A program made the position numbers and the translations under genes. From Bryobacterales bacterium (lineage in GTDB: Bacteria > Acidobacteriota > Terriglobia > Bryobacterales > UBA6623): a stretch of DNA of 41,072 nucleotides. Each line of letters starts with the position of its first letter. The stretch's first letter is position 1. The stretch lies in contig JAJEHF010000004.1 in assembly GCA_022823865.1 (NCBI GenBank), forward strand, positions 1 to 41,072, given 5' to 3'. Positions 8,130 through 16,516 of this stretch are shown piece after piece. The notes below the pieces were generated by a model, which had not been told where the DNA came from, did not search any database, and saw only the letters and a program-made list of their open reading frames with translations.

Positions 8130-9080
8130 TCAGCGGCGGTCTTCAGGCGCTTCGGCGAAGTCTCGTAACGCGGATACAACACCGTTCAGCACGTCGGCGT
8201 ACTCGACATCGTTATCCATGAGGATTGGGATCGGGACCCAGCGGCCGTTCCCGCAGTCGAGCCACAACGGAGTTTCGCCGTTTTGCTCCCATCGGCCGGT
8301 GTGGATCCCAAACCACACGACACGGCCGCCGAGCTTCAAGTACCGACCGTACCCGTACGAACGCGGAGTGCGGTTCAAACCCTTTCGAGACGCCCATCCG
8401 TCCGTGATTCCGCGTTCGGTTGCAGCGTCGATCATCCGCTTCATGTCCCCTATGTGAGGTGTGTCGGGGCCGTCAGGGCCCTCTCGTCCTTCCTCCGCGA
8501 AATCGGCGAGTCCCCTCAGTTGCCGGATATCCGCTTCGGCATCCTGCTCGTCTCTCGTACGTGCGGACATTCTGTCCAGCAGGCCACTCCAACTGACCAG
8601 CAACAAGTGCCGCTGGGTGCCGTCGACACTCACGCACTTCCGCTCCGCGTCTACGTCAGATAACGTCTTGCCGGCCTCCTGCGCCCGACGTCGCAGCTGA
8701 GACCACAGGTTGACGATTCTGTCCTCCGGGGCCAGAAACACGAGCACCGCCGGTCCATCATCGGGCAGGCGGTCGAGATAGGCGTGAGGTTGCCGGGGTG
8801 TCAGGTCAGCCCAGAACTTCGCTTCGATGAGCACACGTTCTGCGCCGTCCTCATCGACTCCGACTAGATCGGGACGGGTCCCGTCCAGCGCGCTGGCCTG
8901 AGTGCGCACCTCGACGACCGGCTTCACGTTCCTGACACCGGACCGAACCACGTCGTCCAGCCCTTCCCTGGAACCAGAGTACTTGTTCAGAACGTAGCCG
9001 AGAGCCTCGACGGCGATATTCTCGGTCTGTGACGTAAACGACGGAGACAGATGAGCTAGCAGCGTATCGATTTCGGCCAT
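8130..9080 (-). CDS. PD-(D/E)XK nuclease family protein
   Basis: ATG 9080 is chosen over GTG 9086 because GGAGG lies seven bases before the ATG but only one before the GTG; 316 residues. The N-terminal half carries a restriction-like core: RPDLVGVDEDG (D71) followed by ERVLIEAKFW (E86, K88), the D...ExK signature, then a helical region. The C-terminal third (YGYGRYLKLGGRVVWFGIHTG ... PLWLDCGN) looks like a separate beta-rich domain. It probably cleaves or binds DNA, but the target is unknown. The gene directly upstream ends two bases before this start, so the two form an operon inside the 62-bp repeats; an accessory or defence role is inferred. Confidence 0.75.
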   Translation of the reverse strand: MAEIDTLLAHLSPSFTSQTENIAVEALGYVLNKYSGSREGLDDVVRSGVRNVKPVVEVRTQASALDGTRPDLVGVDEDGAERVLIEAKFWADLTPRQPHAYLDRLPDDGPAVLVFLAPEDRIVNLWSQLRRRAQEAGKTLSDVDAERKCVSVDGTQRHLLLVSWSGLLDRMSARTRDEQDAEADIRQLRGLADFAEEGREGPDGPDTPHIGDMKRMIDAATERGITDGWASRKGLNRTPRSYGYGRYLKLGGRVVWFGIHTGRWEQNGETPLWLDCGNGRWVPIPILMDNDVEYADVLNGVVSALRDFAEAPEDRR

Positions 9081-9082
9081 AT

Positions 9083-9496
9083 TCACGCCTCCGCCGAGGT
9101 CGGTCCGCGCCGGCCCGAATGCGGCGGGCTTGCTGGGTAGTCCTTGCGATCGCCCGTATCACCCTGCTGAATGACGAAGTCTCGCCGGTCGCGGTACAGT
9201 CGTGCGCGATTCAACACGTAGTCCTGCCCGTCGTCGAAGTCGACTGTGTCCCAGTGAGTCATGAGCCAGTACTTGTGGTCGCCAATGAACAGGTAGGTGT
9301 TGCTCCAGCCAAAGAAGCAGCCGGCAACTCCCTCGCCGGCGCGGAAGCGGGCGCAGACCGCCTCGACTAACTCCCGCTGGCCGTCCTTGCGGCTGAGCAC
9401 ATACTCGTGCGGCCAGCTATCCCGGTAGGTAACCGCTTCTCGCCATGGGGCATGGGCGATCAACTCCGCGATCTTCAGCGTCTCCAGACCTCTCAC
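9083..9496 (-). CDS. Unknown protein cotranscribed with the PD-(D/E)XK nuclease
   Basis: About 137 residues from GTG 9496, preceded closely by GGAAGG. The sequence is rich in aromatic residues (FFGWSNTYLFIGDHKYWLM, then DDGQDYVLNRARLYRDRRD) with a Pro/Gly-rich, basic tail. I do not recognise a named domain; the regular spacing and lack of a signal peptide suggest a small cytoplasmic protein. It is first in a two-gene operon with the nuclease, so it could be a specificity, inhibitor or sensor partner. That role is inferred from position only. Confidence 0.6.
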   Translation of the reverse strand: MRGLETLKIAELIAHAPWREAVTYRDSWPHEYVLSRKDGQRELVEAVCARFRAGEGVAGCFFGWSNTYLFIGDHKYWLMTHWDTVDFDDGQDYVLNRARLYRDRRDFVIQQGDTGDRKDYPASPPHSGRRGPTSAEA

Positions 9497-9693
9497 CGTC
9501 CTTCCACCCAGTCTAGCTAGGCCGCGTGCGGCGTCAATGCCGAACCCAACACGTGATACTCGGCCGGAGCCTTGGTCAACGGTCGGGAAGTTGCCGGTGC
9601 TCCTCGGCCCCGGGAGCGGTTCCCGGTCTCCGATATGTCAGCGCTGCTGCACAACCTCCGAGCGGTGCTTACCTTCGAGGTAAGCCGCCCGCC

Positions 9694-9942
9694 GATGGGC
9701 GGGAACCCGTAGCACTCCAGACTCCGCAGCCAGTTGTGCGCGTGGTGCCGGCCGCGCCATCCGCCGTGCTTATGTTCGACGACGCGCAGGGCCACTTCGG
9801 CGATCGTAGGAACGCCCTGAACGCGCCGCGACTCCGCCAGCGGCTCGCCCTCGGACCGGGCCAGCTCGCGGGCTTCGGCCAGCGACACGAGCCCGACGGC
9901 GCCGAGGCCGAGCTCGCGGCGGTGTCCGCGGGTGACGATACG
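9694..9942 (-). pseudogene. Tyrosine integrase fragment (arm- and core-binding parts only)
   Basis: On the minus strand this frame reads RIVTRGHRRELGLGAVGL, VSLAEARELARSEGEPLAE, then VPTIAEVALRVVEHKHGG and NWLRSLECYGFPPIG. This is the usual path of a DUF4102-type phage integrase, from the end of the N-terminal arm domain (GLG-----SLAEAR) into the SAM-like core-binding domain (tF.eaA..v...W.......W...L..y.fP.iG). There is no start before it and the catalytic R...HxxR...Y domain is missing after it, so about 83 codons of a roughly 400-residue protein remain. Its upstream end joins the right-hand 62-bp repeat directly. Confidence 0.65.
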
Positions 9943-9997
9943 CGAAACGCGATTGCAAAGCCAGAAGTTGAGGAGAGCCAGGCTCGCAACGAGTGCC
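9936..9997 (+). repeat. 62-bp direct repeat, right copy
   Basis: Right partner of 7964-8025 (51/62 identical, same direction). Its left end overlaps the integrase remnant by a few bases and its right end lies about 50 bases before the Tm-1-like gene. It may be an attachment site or a dispersed repeat that moved together with the integrase. Confidence 0.65.
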
Positions 9998-10048
9998 GAA
10001 CTACCGATCGCGCACTCACACTCGCGATTGCCTAGACTCAAGGTCGCT

Positions 10049-11278
10049 GTGCGGACGGTCGCTGTCATCGGAACTCTCGACACCAAGGGTACGGAAGTCG
10101 CATTCCTCGCCGAGCAGATCCGCGCTCGTGGATGCGACACCCTCGTGATCGACGCAGGGGTATTCGAGCCGCCAGCAATCGAACCTGATATCGCCCGCCA
10201 TGCGGTGGCTGGCGCAGCTGGCGAGCGTACCGAGGCGCTAGCTGCATCGGGAGATCGCGGCGAAGCAGTGGCGGCAATGACCCGAGGAGTCGAGAGGATC
10301 GTTCCTGACCTCTACGAGCAAGGTCGTATACACGCCGCGATCGGCATCGGCGGCAGCGCAGGAACGACGATCGCGACTGCCGCGATGAGGGCCTTACCCA
10401 TGGGCGTGCCCAAGGTGATGATCTCCACGCTCGCCGGAGGAGACGTCGCGGCGTTCGTCGGCTCGAAGGACATAGCCATGATCCCGTCCATTGTGGACAT
10501 CAGCGGATTGAACCGGGTAAGCCGGCAAGTGATCGTCCAAGCGGCCGCGGCAGTGGTCGCCATGGCCCAAGCGGACGTCCCGGCGAGCGAGGACGGGCCG
10601 CTGATCGCGGCATCTATGTTCGGCAACACGACGCAATGTGTCGAAGCGGCCAAGGCGATCCTCCAGTCATCCGGGTACGAAGTGCTGGTCTTCCACGCAA
10701 CCGGCACCGGAGGCCGGACGATGGAGAGCCTCGTCTCGTCCGGCTTTTTCACGGCGGTGCTGGACGTGACGACGACGGAACTGGCCGATGACCTGGCCGG
10801 GGGAGTGCTGAGTGCCGGTCCAAACCGTCTGCAAGCCGCTGCCCGAGCCGGACTGCCTGCGGTGGTGGCCCCGGGCTGCTTGGACATGGTGAACTTCTGG
10901 GCTCCCGAGTCGGTCCCCGAGCGGTATCGCGAACGCCGGTTCTACCGTCACAATCCCAATGTGACGCTGATGCGAACGACGCCCGAGGAAAACCGGGAAC
11001 TCGGAAGCCAACTGGCAGAAAAGCTGAATGCCTCCGAAGGGCCGGTGGCGGTCTATCTGCCGCTTCGGGGGATCTCAGTGATCTCCGCGCCAGGACAGCC
11101 CTTCTACTGGCCCGAAGCGGACCAAGCGCTGTTCCAGGCAATCAAGGGGGCCCTCCGTCCGGGGATCCCGGTATTCGAGCTGGACGCCAACATCAACGAC
11201 CAGCAGTTCGCTGACGCGGTGGCAAGGGGCCTTCTTCGACTCATCGGGCAGTCGGCTAGCACTGGCGTCGCGCGGTAG
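10049..11278 (+). CDS. Tm-1-like ATP-binding domain protein (UPF0261)
   Basis: The start is GTG 10049, with AAGG five bases upstream and immediately before the family's conserved opening TVAVIGTLDTKGTEVAFL; upstream in-frame codons run into the 62-bp repeat and are rejected. The 409 residues are the usual length for UPF0261. Further features are a Gly-rich segment GIGGSAGTTIATAAM and TGTGGRTMESL, consistent with the ATP-binding fold seen in the N-terminal half of the plant resistance protein Tm-1. The next gene, six bases downstream, encodes the other half of Tm-1 as a separate TIM-barrel protein. The substrate is unknown. The clustering with a cupin, LarA and a symporter suggests small-molecule metabolism. 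Confidence 0.85.
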   Translation: MRTVAVIGTLDTKGTEVAFLAEQIRARGCDTLVIDAGVFEPPAIEPDIARHAVAGAAGERTEALAASGDRGEAVAAMTRGVERIVPDLYEQGRIHAAIGIGGSAGTTIATAAMRALPMGVPKVMISTLAGGDVAAFVGSKDIAMIPSIVDISGLNRVSRQVIVQAAAAVVAMAQADVPASEDGPLIAASMFGNTTQCVEAAKAILQSSGYEVLVFHATGTGGRTMESLVSSGFFTAVLDVTTTELADDLAGGVLSAGPNRLQAAARAGLPAVVAPGCLDMVNFWAPESVPERYRERRFYRHNPNVTLMRTTPEENRELGSQLAEKLNASEGPVAVYLPLRGISVISAPGQPFYWPEADQALFQAIKGALRPGIPVFELDANINDQQFADAVARGLLRLIGQSASTGVAR

Positions 11279-11284
11279 GATTCA

Positions 11285-12160
11285 ATGGCCATCGAGGGCA
11301 AGAACATGAGTCACAGTTCGCAGGCGCTTGGAATTCCGAGGGAAGTCGCTCTCTCGCGGCTCAGGAATCAAGCGACTCGCGGAGTTCCGATCATCGGCGC
11401 AGGGGCGGGGACTGGGATCTCTGCCAAATGTGCCCAGTCGGGCGGGGCGGACCTGATCGTGATCTACAACTCCGGCCGCTTCCGCATGGCCGGGCACGGA
11501 TCCTTGTCCGGCCTCATGCCGTACGGCGATGCCAACCGGATTGTCGTCGAGATGGCCTGTGAAGTCCTTCCTGTTGCTCGAGATGTGCCGGTCCTTGCCG
11601 GCGTCTGCGGCACCGATCCGTTCCGCTTGATGCATGTGTTCCTGCAGGAGATCAAGGCGATTGGGTTCAGCGGCGTGCAGAACTTTCCAACCGTAGGGCT
11701 AATCGACGGGCTGTTCCGGCAAAACCTGGAGGAAACCGGGATGAGCTTCTCGAAGGAAGTGGAAATGATCGGCATCGCCCGCGAACTGGACCTGCTCACG
11801 ACCCCTTACGTTTTCAGCCCGGAGGAAGCTGTCGAGATGACTGCGGCGGGTGCCGACGTCTTGGTCGCTCACATGGGACTGACCACGAAGGGATTCATCG
11901 GTGCGCAAACTGCGAAGACGCTCGACGAGGCCGTCGCGGAAATCCAGCCTATCCACGATGCGGCCAAGAAGGAACGCGACGAAATCTTGGTGATCTGCCA
12001 CGGCGGGCCGGTCAGCGAGCCACAAGACGTGCGTTACGTCTTGGAGAATACGCAGGGGATCGTGGGCTTTTTCGGCGCCAGCAGCGTCGAGCGCCTCCCT
12101 ACCGAACAGGCAATCACAGCGCAGGTGAGGGCCTTCAAAGAGATCGAATCACTGCGGTGA
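11285..12160 (+). CDS. Phosphoenolpyruvate hydrolase-family TIM-barrel protein
   Basis: 291 residues from ATG 11285, with AGGA upstream; ATG 11309 is a possible alternative. Conserved parts: [16 protein letters not shown] (35-50), [18 protein letters not shown] (53-70), [11 protein letters not shown], then [17 protein letters not shown] and [14 protein letters not shown] near the end. These mark the PEP-hydrolase-like/Tm-1 C-terminal TIM barrel. The name comes from similarity to phosphoenolpyruvate mutase/hydrolase folds; the real reaction is not established. It lies six bases after the UPF0261 gene and is almost surely cotranscribed with it, a split version of the fusion known in plants and some other organisms. 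Confidence 0.85.
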   Translation: MAIEGKNMSHSSQALGIPREVALSRLRNQATRGVPIIGAGAGTGISAKCAQSGGADLIVIYNSGRFRMAGHGSLSGLMPYGDANRIVVEMACEVLPVARDVPVLAGVCGTDPFRLMHVFLQEIKAIGFSGVQNFPTVGLIDGLFRQNLEETGMSFSKEVEMIGIARELDLLTTPYVFSPEEAVEMTAAGADVLVAHMGLTTKGFIGAQTAKTLDEAVAEIQPIHDAAKKERDEILVICHGGPVSEPQDVRYVLENTQGIVGFFGASSVERLPTEQAITAQVRAFKEIESLR

Positions 12161-12208
12161 CCCGGGGCTGGAACGTCAGGCGTTCCGGGTCGCGATGGCC
12201 GCAGCGCG

Positions 12209-12604
12209 CTAGCGCATAGATACCCAAGGCTCCTCCTCTGCCACGTCGACAAGCTCGTATCCGTCCTGCCCGATAGAAGGACCCAAGATGGCCAAGATCT
12301 TGGCGACCCGGTCACTCACATTGAACGAGGCATGCACTTCGTTCTTGCCGATGAATGCTGAGTCGCCTGCTCGCAACCTGCGCTTTTCCGTGCCAACCCA
12401 CTGCTCGATCTCGCCTTCCAGCACATAGATGACTTCCTCTTGATTGGGATGCTTGTGGAAGTTGTGGCCGCGATCTGGATCGAATCTGACTTCAACTACC
12501 ACCAGGTTCTTCGTGCCGGTAGAGTTTGGACTGCTGAACCAAGCTAACGTGCCCCACGGCACCTGCTCAGACCGAGCTTCGCTGGAATCCGTGAATGTAC
12601 TCAT
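12209..12604 (-). CDS. Cupin-domain protein
   Basis: ATG 12604 is preceded by a strong AGGAGAGGAGAGG purine run; 131 residues. The cupin core is clear: a first motif with GHNFHKHPNQEEVIYVLEGE (His, His, Glu metal ligands) and a second, GDSAFIGKNEVHASFNVSD (His ligand), so it should bind a divalent metal in a small beta-barrel. Such proteins may be enzymes, sugar-acid binding proteins or sensors. It is convergent with the Tm-1-like pair and lies downstream of larA on the same strand, 215 bases away, so it may be in larA's transcription unit. Confidence 0.85.
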   Translation of the reverse strand: MSTFTDSSEARSEQVPWGTLAWFSSPNSTGTKNLVVVEVRFDPDRGHNFHKHPNQEEVIYVLEGEIEQWVGTEKRRLRAGDSAFIGKNEVHASFNVSDRVAKILAILGPSIGQDGYELVDVAEEEPWVSMR

Positions 12605-12819
12605 CACCTCTCCTCTCCTTGTTGCCCGCAGCTCGCTAAGTGCGCTCCTTCAACGCGGAATCACTTGCCGAGCGGTCGCCTGCGGGGTGTTCCAGATCGC
12701 CAGCAACAAGGCCGTCTTGCCGTGGCCGGCTGTTCTTCGGCGGGCGCTTCACGGACTTGGCGCTGGTTCACGATTTCGGATGTGTCGCGGGATAGCGGCC
12801 GTCGCGCCGGGGGCTCTGG

Positions 12820-14091
12820 CTAATTCTGCAGCTGCGAAAACACGTACGGGCCTTCGGGGATCACTACCACTCGCGCACCGTCGCCTAGCCGCTCCGTAAG
12901 ACCGTCCACCGCTGCCTGCGCATCCGTGTGGCTGGGACCCCACAGTTTGGACCGGTCCGCATCTGAGAGTCCCGGCACGCAGAAAGAGAGCTGCGCCCGC
13001 TGCGCGACCATGGCGAGCTTTTCTGCTTGCCATTGGTCGACGCGTACTGCCCGCTCAGAGAGCAGGTCAAGCAGTTCCGAGAAGTCATCGGATTCGCGCA
13101 CCAGCTGACTGAACTCAGGCCCGCCCAAGCCCTCATTGCAGGCGGCCGCGAGAAGGATCTCGCCACCCTCTCGCACGATGTGCGCCGCGGCGGTCAGGCC
13201 TTTGACGGCCTGGTAGAAGGTCAGGTCGAGCGGATACCCTCCCGATGTTGTGATCACGGCATCGGCCGGCCGATCAATCGTGGCCAAGGTTGACTGCCGC
13301 ACGAACTCTACGCCTCGCGCGTGAGCAGCGACCGGCTCTCCCGCGAACACGGCCGCGATCGCCCGCGTGTCGGTCAACGCCACGTCGACCATGAAGTCGT
13401 GGCCGGCCATGGCTGCGATCTCAAGCAGCTCGCGGTGCAGCGGATTGTCGGGAAACGACCCCTCCGTTGCCTTGGAATCTCGCATGTAGAGCGGGCTGTG
13501 CAGGCGCTTGATCGTCCTCTCGCCCGCCAGTCCTATGCCGATCAGCTTGCGCCCGCCCGAGAATCCCGCCATCAGGTGGGGCTCGATGAAACCGAGCGTG
13601 ATGTGCAAGTCTGCTTCGAAGAAACGCTCGTCAACGAATGCCTGGGTCCCGCCAGCGGTCTCACCCAGGAACACCTGCTCCTCGATTTCGCGCGCTCGAT
13701 GAGAATGCACGGGATGGTGTTTCAGGATCGCTTCCCCGACGATTTCCTCCAGCTCCTCCGCGGTTGCCTCGCGATGTAGGCCGGTTGCGATCACGATGGT
13801 GATCTCGCTTATAGAGATGCCGCCGGCCTGCAGGGCACCGATCACGTGCGGCAGCACGGTCTTGTTCGGTGCCGGCCGGGTGATGTCGCAAACCGCGATG
13901 GCGGCGCTCTTCTTCCCGCGTGCGAGCTCTTCGAGGCTCGCGCAGCCGATCGGGCTCGCTATGGCCGCGGCGAGCGCCGCGCCCTCGTCCTCCAGACCGG
14001 TTGCGAAGCGCGGTCGGAGCACCTGCGCGTCAAGCTCGTCGGGGATATCGACGGTAGTTCCTTCGCGGTCGAGCGCCAGTCTTACTTGCAT
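12820..14091 (-). CDS. larA: LarA-type nickel-dependent lactate racemase family
   Basis: 423 residues from ATG 14091. The catalytic residues known from Lactiplantibacillus LarA are present at nearly the same positions: DITRPAPNK (69-77), H106 in GLHR, H172 in EPHLMAGFSGGRK, K182 (the lysine that binds the nickel-pincer nucleotide) and H198. The enzyme therefore probably uses the (SCS)Ni pincer cofactor to racemise or epimerise an alpha-hydroxy acid by hydride transfer. Which acid is unknown: LarA homologues vary. The cofactor genes larB, larC and larE are not in this window. It is transcribed away from the symporter at 14179, with an 87-base shared control region. Confidence 0.85.
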   Translation of the reverse strand: MQVRLALDREGTTVDIPDELDAQVLRPRFATGLEDEGAALAAAIASPIGCASLEELARGKKSAAIAVCDITRPAPNKTVLPHVIGALQAGGISISEITIVIATGLHREATAEELEEIVGEAILKHHPVHSHRAREIEEQVFLGETAGGTQAFVDERFFEADLHITLGFIEPHLMAGFSGGRKLIGIGLAGERTIKRLHSPLYMRDSKATEGSFPDNPLHRELLEIAAMAGHDFMVDVALTDTRAIAAVFAGEPVAAHARGVEFVRQSTLATIDRPADAVITTSGGYPLDLTFYQAVKGLTAAAHIVREGGEILLAAACNEGLGGPEFSQLVRESDDFSELLDLLSERAVRVDQWQAEKLAMVAQRAQLSFCVPGLSDADRSKLWGPSHTDAQAAVDGLTERLGDGARVVVIPEGPYVFSQLQN

Positions 14092-14144
14092 TGCGTGTGC
14101 TCCAGTGCTTTGCCGGGCGAAGCGTGCCTGGCGAAGGTTCTTTT

Positions 14145-14163
14145 ACAATTCTCCTATAATTGT
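14145..14163 (+). promoter_or_regulatory. Candidate -10 box inside a 6-7-6 palindrome
   Basis: ACAATT (14145-14150), seven bases, AATTGT (14158-14163) form a perfect inverted repeat in an otherwise GC-rich divergent gap between larA and the symporter gene. A consensus TATAAT lies inside it (14155-14160), 18 bases before the symporter ATG. No good -35 was found. It may be an operator that occludes a promoter. Confidence 0.35.
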
Positions 14164-14178
14164 TTGAACCGCCAACTC

Positions 14179-15519
14179 ATGGACTGGCTTCTAGATCTCA
14201 ATAGTAGCGTGAACTCCATCGTCTGGGGACCGCCCATGATGATCGCCCTGATCGGGACGGGCATCATCTTCACGTTCGCCACCAGAGGGGTTCAGTTCCG
14301 CCGGTTCGGCTTCGCGGCTAGGCAAGTGCTGGGCCGCCACGGGGAAGCTGCCGGGGAGGGCACCGTGCGGCCCTTTCAGGCCTTGGCAACATCGCTGTCG
14401 GCCACCGTGGGCGTTGGCAATATCGCGGGCGTCTCGATCGCAATCGCCAGCGGCGGCCCGGGCGCTGTCTTCTGGATGTTCTTCAGCGGACTGGTTGGCA
14501 TGGCCACCAAGTTCGCCGAAATCGCCATTGCGCTCGAGTACCGGGAAAAGGACACGGCGGGGGTCATGCGCGGCGGCGCGATGTACGTGCTGAAGAAGCG
14601 CTTCAACCTGGCGTGGCTTGGGGTGCTATTCGCAGCCTTCTGCGCGATGGCCTCGTTCGGCATTGGCAACATGACCCAGGCCAACACGATTGCCACGGCC
14701 ATGCGAGCGACCTATGGCATCCCGGACTGGGTCACTGGATTGGTACTGGCGGCATTGACGGGACTGGTGGTCTTGGGCGGGATCCGGCGCATTGCCGAAG
14801 TCGCCTCCGTGCTGGTGCCGGTCATGTGCGTTCTGTATGTTGCGGCTGCCTTGTTTGTCCTGCTGTCGAATTGGAGTGCGCTGCCAGGAGTGTTCGAACT
14901 CATTGTCAGCTCTGCATTTACCGGGCAGGCCGCATTGGGAGGTTTCGCGGGGGCAACGGTCCGCAGCGCCATGCAGTCGGGGATTGCCAGGGGCCTGTTC
15001 TCCAACGAGGCCGGCTTGGGGAGCGCTCCCATGGTGCATGCCACCGCCGTCACCGACCATCCGGTCAGACAGGCGACCTACGGGATCTTCGGCGTGTTCG
15101 TGGACACCCTGCTGGTCTGCACTCTGACGGCCGCCACGGTGTTGTCCACGGGCGTGTGGTCGTCAGGGATGACCGGCGTGGAAATGACGAGCCAGGCGTT
15201 CAGCCTTGGGCTGCCCGGAGACTGGGGCGGCCAGTTCATCACGCTCGCGCTCGCCCCGTTCGGCTTCTCAACGACCATCGGCTGGGCCTTCTACGGCGAG
15301 ACCGGCTTCGCTTTCCTTTTCGGCGAGCGAACGAAGCTGCCCTACCGCTGGGCGTGGGTGGCGGCAGTCTATGTCGGAGCGGTCGGAGGGCTTGAGGTGA
15401 TCTGGAAGATTTCCGACACGCTCAACGCCCTGATGGCGGTGCCCAACCTGATCGCAGTGCTGGGGTCGATAGGACTTCTGCGACAGAGGATGCGCGAGTT
15501 CTTCGCAACGCACGGATAG
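14179..15519 (+). CDS. Alanine/glycine:cation symporter (AGCS) family
   Basis: 446 residues from ATG 14179; the frame is open further upstream but that part lies opposite larA. The N-terminal sequence MDWLLDLNSSVNSIVWGP followed by a helix, and the core ATSLSATVGVGNIAGVSIAI, GPGAVFWMFFSGLVGMATK and EIAIALEYREKD are the AGCS signature region. Later GLFSNEAGLGSAPM (sodium- and substrate-binding loop) and about ten hydrophobic helices are visible. It should import alanine, glycine or a related small amino acid with Na+ or H+ across the inner membrane. It is divergent from larA and shares its upstream region, which suggests co-control. Confidence 0.9.
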   Translation: MDWLLDLNSSVNSIVWGPPMMIALIGTGIIFTFATRGVQFRRFGFAARQVLGRHGEAAGEGTVRPFQALATSLSATVGVGNIAGVSIAIASGGPGAVFWMFFSGLVGMATKFAEIAIALEYREKDTAGVMRGGAMYVLKKRFNLAWLGVLFAAFCAMASFGIGNMTQANTIATAMRATYGIPDWVTGLVLAALTGLVVLGGIRRIAEVASVLVPVMCVLYVAAALFVLLSNWSALPGVFELIVSSAFTGQAALGGFAGATVRSAMQSGIARGLFSNEAGLGSAPMVHATAVTDHPVRQATYGIFGVFVDTLLVCTLTAATVLSTGVWSSGMTGVEMTSQAFSLGLPGDWGGQFITLALAPFGFSTTIGWAFYGETGFAFLFGERTKLPYRWAWVAAVYVGAVGGLEVIWKISDTLNALMAVPNLIAVLGSIGLLRQRMREFFATHG

Positions 15520-15846
15520 CGCCATCCGCGTGCCGCTGTCGGCTTGGCAGCTCGTGGCAACGGTGGTCTGGGTGCTCGAACTGTGGTTGCTTGTGCGGCC
15601 GGGCTCACTCTGGACCGCCGGATCGACCGATTCGGACACCGACGCGGATTCCGAGAGAAGTGCAGAACCCGCAATAACTTGCGCCACGGAACCGATTTTC
15701 TGCCCAATTCCCAAAATTCATAGAGAAAATTCCAACTCTCATACTTCAAACCGTGCTACCGTTCGCCGGGGCGCGCAGTTCCTGTGGCAACTCGTCATCG
15801 GAGGATGGCGCGCCTAGGGAATCAAGTCTAAATACCGGAGGACGAA
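15520..15846. other. Intergenic gap after the symporter
   Basis: A 327-base gap. A 95-codon frame on the plus strand (15530-15817) begins MPLSAWQLVATVVWVLELWLL, which could be a membrane segment, but the rest is low-complexity and it has no family signature; I do not call it. The right half (about 15700-15760) is AT-rich for this genome and probably holds the promoter of the small membrane protein at 15847. Confidence 0.4.
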
Positions 15847-16173
15847 ATGCTAAACAGAATTCTCATCGGTCTCGGCGCGGTCATTGCGCTCGTGGTGGGC
15901 TTTGCGCCCGACGTGATCCCGGCGAACATCGCTATGCTCATTCTGGTTCTCGGAGGCATCGTCTACGCTGCGATTGCGGTCGATGCCGAGGACTCGAACG
16001 CTTACTTGATCGTCACCATTGCGGTTGGAGCAGCAGCGGGCGCGGATGCGCTCAGCAGCATCCCCGCGATCGGCGCGCAGTTGGATGGTGCCATGGGTGC
16101 CATCGGAACGTCGCTGAACGGTGGCGTCGCCACGGTCCTTGCTGTGAGGATCGTTAATCGCCTCAAAGGCTGA
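15847..16173 (+). CDS. Small membrane protein, unknown function
   Basis: 108 residues from ATG 15847 with GGAGG seven bases upstream, one of the better ribosome-binding sites in the window. Three or four hydrophobic segments are visible: ILIGLGAVIALVVGFAPDV, IAMLILVLGGIVYAAIAV, AYLIVTIAVGAAAGADAL and a final GVATVLAVRIVNRLKG. There is no signal cleavage site and the loops are short, so it should be an integral inner-membrane protein. I do not recognise the family. It stands alone: the gaps on both sides exceed 300 bases. Confidence 0.75.
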   Translation: MLNRILIGLGAVIALVVGFAPDVIPANIAMLILVLGGIVYAAIAVDAEDSNAYLIVTIAVGAAAGADALSSIPAIGAQLDGAMGAIGTSLNGGVATVLAVRIVNRLKG

Positions 16174-16270
16174 CACGAATCTGGTCGACATAGCGGGTCT
16201 TCGCGCCCGGCTCCTGTGAAGCGTTGCGGCGGCTTTGCGCCTCAAGGCTGACTCGGCAGTCGGTTTCAGG

Positions 16271-16309
16271 CGCGAGCGTAGCGCTTCCCCTCGGGGATCG
16301 GCGCTCGCG
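16271..16309 (+). repeat. Inverted repeat (hairpin), 8-bp outer arms
   Basis: CGCGAGCG at 16271-16278 pairs with CGCTCGCG at 16302-16309, with an inner CCCC-TC-GGGG at 16287-16296. The outcome is a stable two-part stem about 110 bases after the small membrane gene. There is no T-run behind it, so an intrinsic terminator is possible but not typical. Confidence 0.4.
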
Positions 16310-16463
16310 GTGCGCTTCGTGCGCCATTGTCGCGACCGGCAACCTGCCAGCCCTCGGCTTCAGCGGCTGTAGCCTGCCGAGCGCGGGGGCAACGCTGTGT
16401 CGGAAGCTGCGGCGCGAACCTGGGTCGACCAGCGACACAGCAGCTGGCGGCAGCGAGCTAGTG

Positions 16464-16516
16464 GCGGGCCAGCTCCTAGGGCAGAGCCCCCTAGGCCGGC
16501 AGATTGGCTGGCCCGC
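16464..16516 (+). repeat. Inverted repeat (hairpin), 10-bp outer arms
   Basis: GCGGGCCAGC (16464-16473) pairs perfectly with GCTGGCCCGC (16507-16516); inside it CCTAGGG (16475-16481) pairs with CCCTAGG (16489-16495). This nested 53-base structure is stronger than chance hairpins nearby. It could be part of a non-coding RNA or a REP-like element. Confidence 0.45.

Noticed and set aside
9668..9684. Hairpin CTTACCT-TCG-AGGTAAG as a terminator or att core
   Set aside because: Seven-base stem without a T-run and no second copy; not enough to assign a function.
13846..14178. N-terminal extension of the AGCS symporter
   Set aside because: It is antisense to larA and would place a polar segment before the first helix; ATG 14179 matches the family start.
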